A stretch of 64,000 nucleotides of DNA, taken from NCBI RefSeq assembly GCF_016862115.1, contig NZ_BOMI01000118.1, positions 1 to 64,000 of the forward strand, written 5' to 3'. Source of the DNA: Paractinoplanes deccanensis. Its GTDB lineage: Bacteria; Actinomycetota; Actinomycetes; Mycobacteriales; Micromonosporaceae. Positions 8,807-16,377 of this stretch are shown in pieces; positions within the stretch are counted from its first letter, which is position 1, and each line of letters begins with the position of its first letter. Under the pieces are notes generated by a model. It was not told the DNA's origin, did not search any database, and saw only the letters and a list, made by a program, of their open reading frames with translations. The position numbers and the translations under genes are program-made.

Positions 8807-9139
8807 TCAGCGCCGCATCGCCACGGTGAGCAGCACGACGCTGTCCTCCAGGGCCTCGAGGCTGTGCCGCGCATCCGGGATGATGAGCAGGTCGCCGGTG
8901 TCCCCGTCGCACGTCTCGTCCGCGGAGGCGAGGCGTACGCGGCCGCTGAGCACCTGCACCGTCGCCTCGCCGGGACTGTTGTGCTCGTGCAGCATCTGCC
9001 CCTTGCCGAGGGCGAGGACGGTCTGCCGCAGGCTGGTCGCGTGGTTGCCGAAGACCGTGTGCCCGCCGCGGCCGCTGGACGCGTCCCTGGCGGCGAGCGC
9101 CTCGTCGGCGGCCAGCCTCGTCAGCGAGATCTTCTCCAT
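8807..9139 (-). CDS. Small single-domain cupin protein
   Basis: A 110-residue cupin. The first conserved motif is visible as GQMLHEHNSPGEATVQVLSG (His-x-His-x5-Glu pattern) and the second is around GDLLIIPDARHSLEALED, which supplies the last histidine ligand. It should bind one metal ion in a beta-barrel; small proteins of this type act as redox, dioxygenase-like or sensing modules. The ATG at 9139 begins at the natural cupin N-terminus; the frame is open upstream but there overlaps the ATPase gene. It follows the ABC ATPase gene by about 50 bases and may be its last co-transcribed member. Confidence 0.82.
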   Translation of the reverse strand: MEKISLTRLAADEALAARDASSGRGGHTVFGNHATSLRQTVLALGKGQMLHEHNSPGEATVQVLSGRVRLASADETCDGDTGDLLIIPDARHSLEALEDSVVLLTVAMRR

Positions 9140-9189
9140 GCGGTCACTGTCCCCGCCGTACGGGGAACAGGCCAGGGGCGAAAGTCCCG

Positions 9190-9990
9190 TCACACGCCGG
9201 CCGGCTCCGGGCGGTGGCCCTTCTTCGCCTGCTGGATGAGCTCGTAGACGTGGCTGCGCAGCTCGGCGAAGCGCGCCGACGAGCGGGTGCCGAGCTGGTC
9301 GCGCTCGTCCGGCAGGTCGATCGGCACGTCCTCCAGCACGACCGTGGGGCGGTTGGAGAGCACCAGCACCCGCTGTCCCAAGTAGACGGACTCGTCGATG
9401 TCGTGCGTGACGAACAGAACCGTGACGCCGAGCTGGTGCCACAGCCGGCGGACCAGGTCCTCCAGGTCGGCGCGGGTCTGCGCGTCCACGGCGGCGAAGG
9501 GCTCGTCCATCAGCAGGACGCTGGGCTCGTACGCGATGGCGCGTGCGATGGCGACGCGCTGCTGCATGCCGCCGGAGAGCTGCCACGGGTGCGCGTCGGC
9601 GCTGTCGCGCAGGCCCACCGCGTCCAGGGCGGCGTCGGCCTTCGCGGTGCGCTCGGCGCGGCCGAGGCCCTTCTCGCGCAACGGCAGCTCCACGTTTTTG
9701 CGGACCGTGAGCCAGGGGAACAGGCTGCGCCCGTACTCCTGGAAGACGACCGCCATGCCCGGGGGTGGCTGGGTCACCGTGGAGCCGTCGAGGACCACCG
9801 TGCCGCCGGACGCGCCGAGCAGGCCGGCGACGCAGCGCAGCAGGGTGGTCTTGCCGGCGCCGGACGGGCCGACGATGCAGACCAGCTCGCCCTTGTGGAT
9901 CCGGAAGGTGAGGTCGCGGATCGCCTCGACCTCGCGGCCGTGGCCGGTGTACGTCTTGGCCAGGCCGTCGACGTCCAGGATGACGCTCAT
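9190..9990 (-). CDS. ABC importer ATPase, SsuB/TauB type
   Basis: A 266-residue nucleotide-binding subunit. Walker A is GPSGAGKT, the Q-loop is VVFQEYGRSLFPW, the signature is LSGGMQQRVAIARA, Walker B is VLLMDEPF and the switch histidine is in FVTHDIDES. The FQEYGRSLFPWLTV context is typical of the nitrate/sulfonate/taurine importer family. It energises uptake through the two adjacent permeases. It is the fourth gene of a minus-strand operon (binding protein, permease, permease, ATPase), starting four bases after the second permease stop. Confidence 0.95.
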   Translation of the reverse strand: MSVILDVDGLAKTYTGHGREVEAIRDLTFRIHKGELVCIVGPSGAGKTTLLRCVAGLLGASGGTVVLDGSTVTQPPPGMAVVFQEYGRSLFPWLTVRKNVELPLREKGLGRAERTAKADAALDAVGLRDSADAHPWQLSGGMQQRVAIARAIAYEPSVLLMDEPFAAVDAQTRADLEDLVRRLWHQLGVTVLFVTHDIDESVYLGQRVLVLSNRPTVVLEDVPIDLPDERDQLGTRSSARFAELRSHVYELIQQAKKGHRPEPAGV

Positions 9991-9994
9991 CGCT

Positions 9995-10762
9995 CTACGC
10001 TCCTCGTTCGGCCTGGCGCAGCCCGCGGTACCACGCCAGGGCTCGGTGCTCGACCAGGCGGAACAGCGCCGACAGGGCGACGCCGATCAGGCCGAGCAGG
10101 ATGATGCCGGTCCACATCTGCGGGATGGCGAAGCCCCGCTGGAACTGCACGATCGCCGCGCCCAGCCCCCGGTTCGCGCCGAACAGCTCGCTGATCACCA
10201 TGAGGATCACGCCGATCGACAGCGCCTGCCGCGCGCCGGTGGCGATCCGTGGGCTGGCGCCGCGCAGCACCACGTGCCACAGCGTCGCGACCCGGCCGAG
10301 GCCGTACGAGCGGGCGGTGTCGCGCAGCACCTCGTCGAGCGAGCGCACGCCCTCGATGGTGTTGAGCAGGATCGGCCACACGCAGCCCAGCGCGATCGTG
10401 ATGATCTTCGAGGTCCACCCGGTGTAGCCGGCGAACAGCGCGATGACCGGGATGAGCACCGGCGGCGGCACGGCGCGCAGGAACTCCAGCACCGGCTCGC
10501 AGATCTCGCGCAGGGTGCGCGACGACCCGATCGCCACGCCGAGCCCGGCACCGGCCGCCAGCGCGATCAGGTAGCCGATCGCGAGCCGGGCCAGGCTGGG
10601 CAGCACGTCGTGCAGCCAGGGATCGGCCGTCCACGTCTCGGGGAACGCCTCGACGATCGTCCGCAATGGAGGCCAGAAGAAGCTGGTGCTGTGCGCCGAC
10701 GCGAACCACCAGGCGGCGACCAGGACGGCGGGCAGGGCCAGGGTGGTCAGTACGCGTTTCAC
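9995..10762 (-). CDS. ABC importer permease, SsuC/TauC type (second copy)
   Basis: A 255-residue membrane protein with about six predicted transmembrane helices and the BPD_transp_1 EAA-like loop around SLDEVLRDTARSYGLGRVATLWHVVLRGASPRIATGARQAL (residues near 155-195), which docks on the ATPase. I prefer the GTG at 10762 because it overlaps the preceding TGA as GTGA, the same arrangement as the upstream gene pair; an in-frame ATG at 10789 would add nine residues. Two different permease genes beside one ATPase suggests a heterodimeric channel, where many SsuABC-type systems use a homodimer. Confidence 0.92.
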   Translation of the reverse strand: MKRVLTTLALPAVLVAAWWFASAHSTSFFWPPLRTIVEAFPETWTADPWLHDVLPSLARLAIGYLIALAAGAGLGVAIGSSRTLREICEPVLEFLRAVPPPVLIPVIALFAGYTGWTSKIITIALGCVWPILLNTIEGVRSLDEVLRDTARSYGLGRVATLWHVVLRGASPRIATGARQALSIGVILMVISELFGANRGLGAAIVQFQRGFAIPQMWTGIILLGLIGVALSALFRLVEHRALAWYRGLRQAERGA

Positions 10763-11580
10763 AAGTCCCCCCGCACCGAGGTGTGCCATCGCAGGGCGCG
10801 CCTCTCCACCGCCCGCGCGAGCACGTTGACGAGCACGCCGATGACCCCGACGACGAGCACGAGGGCGTACGTCTCGGCGACCGCCCCGGAGCTCTGCGCC
10901 ACGCCGATCGAGCGGCCGAGGCCGGGCACGCCGATGATGAGCTCGGCGGTGATCTCCAGGATGAGCGCGACCGACGCCGCGAGCCGGAAACCCGTTACCA
11001 CGTACGGCATCGCGGTCGGCCAGACGACGGTCCGCACAACGGCGCGGCGCGAGAAGCGGTACGAGCGCGCGGTGTCGCGGACCACCGGGTCGACGTCGGC
11101 GACGCCGTACAGCACCTGGACGAGCACCTGCCAGAACGACGCGTACACCACGAGCACGAGCGCCGACGGCATCTCGCTGCCGTAGATGAGCACCACCAAG
11201 GGGATCAGCGCGACCGACGGGATGGGCCGCAGGAACTCGATGGTGGAGGCGGTCAGCGCCCGCAGCAGCGGCACGCTGCCGACGACCACGCCGGCGGCGA
11301 TGCCGGCCGCCATCGCGATCGCGAGGCCGAGCGCCCAGCCGCGCAGGGTCTGGCCGGTGGCGGTCCAGAACTCGGCGGTGGTGAGCTGGCCGGCGAGCGA
11401 GCGCGCCATCGTGCTGAACGGCGGCAGGAACCGGCTGTCCACAATGCCCAGCCGCGGCAGCGCCTCGAGCAGGCCGACGGCGAGGGCGACGCCGAGCATC
11501 CCGAGCGCCGCGGGCCGGGACTTCGTCAGGGGAGCCGGCCGGGTCGCGACCCGGCCGGCGAGCGCGGAGAGCGTGGTCAC
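10759..11580 (-). CDS. ABC importer permease, SsuC/TauC type (first copy)
   Basis: A 273-residue integral membrane protein with an N-terminal hydrophobic helix (ALGMLGVALAVGLLEALP) and five further spans. Its coupling loop, VDPVVRDTARSYRFSRRAVVRTVVWPTAMPYVVTGFRLA, is homologous to that of the second permease. The start is GTG at 11580, overlapping the binding-protein TGA as GTGA, so translation is probably coupled. It pairs with the second permease and the SsuB-like ATPase. Confidence 0.92.
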   Translation of the reverse strand: MTTLSALAGRVATRPAPLTKSRPAALGMLGVALAVGLLEALPRLGIVDSRFLPPFSTMARSLAGQLTTAEFWTATGQTLRGWALGLAIAMAAGIAAGVVVGSVPLLRALTASTIEFLRPIPSVALIPLVVLIYGSEMPSALVLVVYASFWQVLVQVLYGVADVDPVVRDTARSYRFSRRAVVRTVVWPTAMPYVVTGFRLAASVALILEITAELIIGVPGLGRSIGVAQSSGAVAETYALVLVVGVIGVLVNVLARAVERRALRWHTSVRGDL

Positions 11581-12536
11581 GGAAGCAGCGTCCCGAGGTC
11601 CGGCTGCTTGGTGATGAGGCCGTCCTTGAGGGCCAGGTCCGACAGCACCTGCACCGAGTCCTTGTCGACGGCGCTGGGCCACTTCGGCAGGACCATGTTC
11701 TTCTGCACCTCGGGGTCGATTTTGGTGTAGTCGTTGAGGACCGCGCGGACCTCGTCGCCGTGGCTCGAGGCGTAGTCGAGCGACTTGGCCATGGCCGCCG
11801 TGAACTTCTTGGCCACCTCGGGGTTCTTCGCGAGGAACTGCTGCGAGGTGAAGTACATGCCGACCATCAGGTCCGGGTCGGTGCCGGCGTAGTTGGCGAC
11901 GACCTGCCGGTCGCCCTGGCCGGTGGCGATGGTGAGGAACGGCTCGACCACCTGGCCCGCGTCGACGTCGCCCTTGGCCACGGCCGCCGCGATGTCCGGG
12001 AAGCCGAGCTCGACGTACTTGATGGTGGACGGGTCGCCGCCGGCGTCCCGTACGACCTTGTTGATGGTCGTGGTATTGATGTTCTTGAGGGTGTTGACGG
12101 CGACGCGCTTGCCGGCCAGGTCGGCGGCCGTCTTGATCGGGCTGTCCTTCTTGACCACGACGGCGCCGAAGTCCTTGCCCTGCTCGCCGGTGGAGGCGAC
12201 GCCGGCCGAGACCACCTTGAGCGGCAGGCCCTGCGAGGCGGCCAGCAGCAGGGAGGTGGTGTTGCTGAAGCCGAACTGGAACTGGCCGCTGACGACGCCG
12301 GGCACGATGGCCGCGCCGCCCTGGGCGGTCTCGAGAGTGACGTCGAGGCCCTCGGACTTGAAGAAGCCCTGTTTGACGCCCAGGTAGATGGGCGCGACGT
12401 CGACGATGGGGATGACACCGACCTTGAGCGCGGTGGTGCCGTCGGACGAAGTGGCAGCGTCCCCGCCCTCGCCACCGCACGCGGCGGTGGCGAACAGGGC
12501 GGAGGCGAGAGCTAAGGCGAATGAACGGCGGAGCAT
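11577..12536 (-). CDS. ABC importer substrate-binding lipoprotein (NMT1/TauA/SsuA type)
   Basis: A 319-residue exported lipoprotein. The ATG at 12536 is preceded by GGAGGACCC and begins a lipoprotein signal, MLRRSFALALASALFATAAC, with lipobox cysteine near residue 20. The mature part has the NMT1-like pattern: ALKVGVIPIVDVAPIYLGVKQGFFKSEGLDV, then an SNTTSLLLAA ligand segment and a DLAGKRVAVNTLKNINTTT hinge. The family binds sulfonates, taurine, thiamine precursors or aromatic acids. Its position divergent from an aromatic-ring-cleavage operon suggests an aromatic acid ligand, which is only inferred. First gene of the importer operon. Confidence 0.93.
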   Translation of the reverse strand: MLRRSFALALASALFATAACGGEGGDAATSSDGTTALKVGVIPIVDVAPIYLGVKQGFFKSEGLDVTLETAQGGAAIVPGVVSGQFQFGFSNTTSLLLAASQGLPLKVVSAGVASTGEQGKDFGAVVVKKDSPIKTAADLAGKRVAVNTLKNINTTTINKVVRDAGGDPSTIKYVELGFPDIAAAVAKGDVDAGQVVEPFLTIATGQGDRQVVANYAGTDPDLMVGMYFTSQQFLAKNPEVAKKFTAAMAKSLDYASSHGDEVRAVLNDYTKIDPEVQKNMVLPKWPSAVDKDSVQVLSDLALKDGLITKQPDLGTLLP

Positions 12537-12587
12537 GGGTCCTCCAAGGAGCCGACGAAGCGGGCCGACGCCGCGGACGTTACCCAT

Positions 12588-12599
12588 ATTGTCAACAAT
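12588..12599. promoter_or_regulatory. Palindrome ATTGTCAACAAT between importer and catabolic operon
   Basis: ATTGT-CA-ACAAT is a perfect inverted repeat in the short divergent intergenic region. It closely resembles the ATTGTATACAAT sites used by GntR/VanR/FadR-type repressors that control aromatic and carboxylate catabolism. No GntR gene lies beside it, so a distant regulator would have to act here. Confidence 0.5.
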
Positions 12600-12664
12600 T
12601 TGGAAGACAATCTTGACTACGTTCTTAACGGGCCGTAGACATGGCCGTAATGAAGGAGGCACGC

Positions 12665-13354
12665 GTGGCATCGCACTACGTCGTCCGGAACGTCAGCCGG
12701 GCCGAACCCGAGACCATCGCCGCCCTGCGTGACGCGGGAGTGGCCGCCGTGCACGAGGCCGCGGGCCGTATCGGCCTGCTCGGCCCGGCGATCCAGGCCC
12801 GCCAGGAGGGCGCCGCCATCGGCGGCTCGGCGATCACCGTCTCGTGCCATCCCGGCGACAACCTCATGATCCACGCCGCCGTCGAGATGTGCCGCGCCGG
12901 CGACGTCCTGGTGGTCACGACCACCTCGCCGTCGACCGACGGCATGTTCGGTGACCTGCTCGCCACGTCGCTGATGGCGCGCGGCGTCGTGGGCCTGGTG
13001 ACCGACGCGGGGGTACGGGACATCGCGACGTTGCGGGCGATGGGCTTCCCGGTCTGGTCGCGCGCCGTGCACGCGCAGGGCACCGTGAAGGCCAGCCCCG
13101 GATCGGTCAACGTGCCGGTCGTCGCCGCCGGCCAGATCGTCCACCCGGGCGACGTCATCGTGGCCGACGACGACGGGGTGCTCGCCCTGCCGATCGCCCG
13201 GGGCCCCGCGGTGGTGGCGGCCGCGCGCCGGCGTCTCGACAGCGAGGCCGCGAAGCGCGAGAAGCTCGCGAGCGGCACGCTCGGCGTCGACCTCTACAAG
13301 CTGCGCCCCCTGCTCGCCGAGCTCGGCGTCGAATACGTGGACGACCTGCCATGA
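12665..13354 (+). CDS. ligK: RraA-fold 4-carboxy-4-hydroxy-2-oxoadipate aldolase
   Basis: A 229-residue RraA/HMG-aldolase-family protein. The family core is visible as AIGGSAITVSCHPGDNLMIHAAVEMCRAGDVLVV, GDLLATSLMARGVVGLVTDAGVRD (the substrate and metal site, with the R-D pair) and PGDVIVADDDGVLALP. It should split 4-carboxy-4-hydroxy-2-oxoadipate to pyruvate and oxaloacetate, the last step of the protocatechuate 4,5-cleavage and gallate pathways. The GTG at 12665 is chosen because AAGGAGG lies six bases upstream; an ATG at 12641 would place that strong ribosome site inside the gene. Neighbours encoding the preceding steps support the assignment over a plain RraA. First gene of the operon. 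Confidence 0.85.
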   Translation: MASHYVVRNVSRAEPETIAALRDAGVAAVHEAAGRIGLLGPAIQARQEGAAIGGSAITVSCHPGDNLMIHAAVEMCRAGDVLVVTTTSPSTDGMFGDLLATSLMARGVVGLVTDAGVRDIATLRAMGFPVWSRAVHAQGTVKASPGSVNVPVVAAGQIVHPGDVIVADDDGVLALPIARGPAVVAAARRRLDSEAAKREKLASGTLGVDLYKLRPLLAELGVEYVDDLP

Positions 13355-14403
13355 CGGAGTCCGATGGCATCCCGTGCATGCAGATGCGCGGTGGCAGCTC
13401 GAAGGGCGCCTACTTCCTCGCCTCCGACCTGCCCGCGGATCCCGCCGAGCGCGACGACCTGCTGCTGCGCATCATGGGGTCGCCGGACGAGCGGCAGATC
13501 GACGGCCTCGGCGGCGGCCATCCGCTGACGAGCAAGGTCGCCGTGGTGAGCCCGTCCCCGTCGCCGGACGCCGACGTCGACTACCTGTTCCTCCAGATCG
13601 TGCCGGACCGGCCGATCGTCACCGACGCGCAAACGTGCGGCAACCTCCTGGCCGGTGTCGGCCCGTTCGCGATCGAGCGCGGCCTGGTCGCCCCGGCCGG
13701 CGAGACCACCACCGTGCGCATCCGGATCATGAACCCTACCGAGAGCCTCGCCGAGGCCACAGTGCGAACGCCCGCTGACAAAGTGCGCTACGACGGCGAC
13801 ACCGTCATGGCGGGTACCCCTTTTCCCGCTGCTCCGATCGACCTGGCGTTCCCCGGCGGCGACGCGCCACTTTTCCCCACCGGAACACTCGTCAACTTCT
13901 TCGCCGGTGTGGAGGCGACCGCCGTCGACGCGGGCATGCCGGTCGTCGTGGTCCGCGCCGCCGATCTCGGGATCGACGGCGACGAGCCGCCCGAGCGGCT
14001 CGAAGCCGACGACGCGCTGCGCGCCAAGGTCGAGGCCCTTCGCCTGGCGGCCGGCGAGGCGATGGGCCTCGGCGACGTCCGCGACAAGACCGTCCCCAAG
14101 GTCAGCATCGTCTCCGCGCCGCGCCAGGGCGGCACGGTCACCACCCGCACGTTCATCCCGCACCGGGTGCACGCCGCCATCGGCGTCCTGGGCGCGGTGT
14201 CGGTCGCCGCGGCCCTGCGCGCGCGGGGCGAGGCCGCCGAGCGCCTGGTGCGCGTCGAGCACCCGAGCGGCTTCTTCGACGCGTACGTCGATCTCGAAGG
14301 GACCGGCCCGCAGACCCGGCTGGTGCGCAGCAGCGTGGTCCGCACGGCCCGCAAGTTGTCCGACGGCCTGGTGTGGCCGCGCAGCGGAAAGGCAACCGAA
14401 TGA
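13351..14403 (+). CDS. galD: PrpF-family 4-oxalomesaconate tautomerase
   Basis: A 350-residue protein of the PrpF/GalD group, which has a diaminopimelate-epimerase-like fold. Conserved segments include the N-terminal CMQMRGGSSKGAYF, IDGLGGGHPLTSKVAVV, QTCGNLLAGVGPFAIERG and VSIVSAPRQGG. In gallate degraders GalD interconverts the keto and enol tautomers of 4-oxalomesaconate after ring cleavage, supplying the hydratase. The start overlaps the aldolase stop as ATGA, and the stop overlaps the dioxygenase start the same way. The alternative, a 2-methylaconitate isomerase of the methylcitrate cycle, is unlikely because no prpBCD genes are present. Confidence 0.85.
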   Translation: MTESDGIPCMQMRGGSSKGAYFLASDLPADPAERDDLLLRIMGSPDERQIDGLGGGHPLTSKVAVVSPSPSPDADVDYLFLQIVPDRPIVTDAQTCGNLLAGVGPFAIERGLVAPAGETTTVRIRIMNPTESLAEATVRTPADKVRYDGDTVMAGTPFPAAPIDLAFPGGDAPLFPTGTLVNFFAGVEATAVDAGMPVVVVRAADLGIDGDEPPERLEADDALRAKVEALRLAAGEAMGLGDVRDKTVPKVSIVSAPRQGGTVTTRTFIPHRVHAAIGVLGAVSVAAALRARGEAAERLVRVEHPSGFFDAYVDLEGTGPQTRLVRSSVVRTARKLSDGLVWPRSGKATE

Positions 14404-15371
14404 GCGTCACGCACGACCCGGACCGGCGCCGGGACATCGCCCACGTGGGGCCGATCGAGCTCCGCACGGCGGTGCTCGAGGAGTCGCGCGACTTCTTCGT
14501 CGACCTCATGGGCCTGCGGGAGGTGCACCGCGACGCGTCCTCGGTCTATCTGCACACCTGGGACGACTACCAGTCCTGGACCGTCCGGCTCGTCCGCCAC
14601 GACCAGGCCGGCATCGGGCGCACCTACCTGCGGGCCGCGAGCCCGCAGGCCCTCGACCGCCTCCGCGAGAGCGTCGGCACGGACCGATCGGTCAAGGATG
14701 TCCCCGGCCTGGGCGAGGTCTTCCTCTACACCGACCCCGATGGCCACGAGATGGGCCTGTACTGGGATGCCGAGTGGTATCAGGCCGGCGATCCGGACCG
14801 GCCCGCCCTCAAGAACCAGGCCGCGAAGTACCCAGGCCGGGGCGCGAATCTCCGCCGGCTCGACCACGTCAACTACCTCACCGCCGACGTGCCGCAAACG
14901 AGCGCTTACCTGCGCGACACGCTCGGCGCCCGCTGCACCGAGCAGATCGTCAAGGACGACGGCTCACCGCAGGCCATCTGGTACTCGCTCGGCAACAAGA
15001 CCTACGACCTCGTCTACACCGAGGACTGGACCGGCAGCCGCGGGCGCCTGCACCACGTCGCCTTCGCCACCGACACGCGCGAGGAGATCCTGCGCGCGGC
15101 CGACGTCTGCCTCGACGCCGGCGTCCACATCGAGACCGGCCCGCACAAACACGCGATCCAGCAGACCTTCTTCCTGTACGTGTGGGAGCCCGGCGGCAAT
15201 CGCATCGAGATCTGCAACGCCGGCGCGCGGCTGATCCTCGCCCCCGACTGGCGCACCATCAGCTGGACGCGCGAGGAGCGGGCCAAGGGGCAGGCGTGGG
15301 GCCTCAAGACCATCGACACCTTCCACACCCACGGCACCCCGGTCGTGCCCGTCGAGGAGGCCGGCGCGTGA
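14400..15371 (+). CDS. VOC-family (type I) extradiol ring-cleavage dioxygenase
   Basis: A 323-residue two-domain vicinal-oxygen-chelate protein of the catechol 2,3-dioxygenase type. The N-terminal domain (about 12-130) is a degenerate repeat. The C-terminal domain carries the Fe(II) triad as H156 (RLDHVNYL), H219 (RLHHVAFAT) and E270 (GNRIEICNAG). It should insert O2 next to the diol of a dihydroxy- or trihydroxy-aromatic acid. Known gallate and protocatechuate 4,5-dioxygenases (GalA, LigAB) belong to the unrelated type II family, so this enzyme occupies that step with a different fold. ATG overlaps the upstream stop (ATGA). Substrate is inferred from the pathway genes. Confidence 0.85.
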   Translation: MSVTHDPDRRRDIAHVGPIELRTAVLEESRDFFVDLMGLREVHRDASSVYLHTWDDYQSWTVRLVRHDQAGIGRTYLRAASPQALDRLRESVGTDRSVKDVPGLGEVFLYTDPDGHEMGLYWDAEWYQAGDPDRPALKNQAAKYPGRGANLRRLDHVNYLTADVPQTSAYLRDTLGARCTEQIVKDDGSPQAIWYSLGNKTYDLVYTEDWTGSRGRLHHVAFATDTREEILRAADVCLDAGVHIETGPHKHAIQQTFFLYVWEPGGNRIEICNAGARLILAPDWRTISWTREERAKGQAWGLKTIDTFHTHGTPVVPVEEAGA

Positions 15372-16369
15372 TCATCGACTGCCACGGCCACTACACCACC
15401 GCCCCCGCCGCGCACACCGACTGGCGCGCGCGGCAGCAGGAGGCGTTCACTTCCGGCCGGCAGGCACCCCCGTACCCGAAGATCTCCGACGACGAGATCC
15501 GCGAGTCCATCGAGGGAAGTCAGCTGCGCCTCATGCGGGAGCGCGGCGTCGACCTGACCATTTTCTCCCCGCGCGCGTCGGCGATGGGCCACCACTTCGG
15601 CGACGAGACGGTCAGCCTGGCCTGGACGACCGCGTGCAACGACCTGATCGCCCGGGTCACCGGCCTCTATCCGGACCACTTCGCCGGCGTCTGCCAGCTC
15701 CCGCAGTCGCCCGGCGTGCCGATCGCCCACTCGATCGCCGAATTGCGAAGGTGTGTCAGCGAGCTCGGCTTCGTCGGCTGCAACCTCAACCCCGACCCGA
15801 GCGGCGGGCACTGGACGTCCGCCCCGCTCACCGACGAGTCGTGGTACCCCTTCTACGAGGCCATGGTGGAGCTCGACGTCCCCGCCATGGTGCACGTGTC
15901 GGCGGTGACGAACACGAGCTTCCACGCCACCGGATCGCACTACCTCAACGCCGACACCACCGCGTTCATGCAGTTCGTGCAGTCGGACCTGTTCCGGCGC
16001 TTCCCCGGGCTGCGCTTCATCATCCCGCACGGCGGGGGAGCGGTGCCCTACCACTGGGGACGCTTCCGCGGGCTCGCCGACATGCTCGGCCGGCCACCGC
16101 TCGACGAGGCCGTCATGACCAACGTCTTCTTCGACACCTGCGTCTACCACCAGCCCGGCATCGACCTGCTGTTCAAGGTGATCGACGTGGACAACATCCT
16201 GTTCGGCTCCGAGATGGTCGGCGCCGTGCGCGGCGTCGACCCCGAGACCGGCCACTACTTCGACGACACCCGCCGCTACGTGGACGCCCTCGGCCTCTCC
16301 GACACCGATCGCTACAAGGTCTACGAAGGCAATGCCCACCGCGTGTTCCCCCGTCTCTTCCGTGAGTAG
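15368..16369 (+). CDS. ligJ: Amidohydrolase-fold 4-oxalomesaconate hydratase
   Basis: A 333-residue ACMSD-family amidohydrolase-fold protein. The N-terminal metal site is IIDCHGHYTTAPAAHTDW, a start typical of LigJ. Other barrel ligands are in VPAMVHVSAV, RFIIPHGGGAVPYH and the late ILFGSEMVG segment. LigJ adds water to 4-oxalomesaconate, giving 4-carboxy-4-hydroxy-2-oxoadipate, the substrate of the aldolase encoded first in this operon. It starts at GTG overlapping the dioxygenase TGA. Alternatives within the family are decarboxylases, but the neighbouring GalD- and LigK-like genes favour hydratase. Confidence 0.85.
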   Translation: MIIDCHGHYTTAPAAHTDWRARQQEAFTSGRQAPPYPKISDDEIRESIEGSQLRLMRERGVDLTIFSPRASAMGHHFGDETVSLAWTTACNDLIARVTGLYPDHFAGVCQLPQSPGVPIAHSIAELRRCVSELGFVGCNLNPDPSGGHWTSAPLTDESWYPFYEAMVELDVPAMVHVSAVTNTSFHATGSHYLNADTTAFMQFVQSDLFRRFPGLRFIIPHGGGAVPYHWGRFRGLADMLGRPPLDEAVMTNVFFDTCVYHQPGIDLLFKVIDVDNILFGSEMVGAVRGVDPETGHYFDDTRRYVDALGLSDTDRYKVYEGNAHRVFPRLFRE

Positions 16370-16377
16370 GTGAGCCC

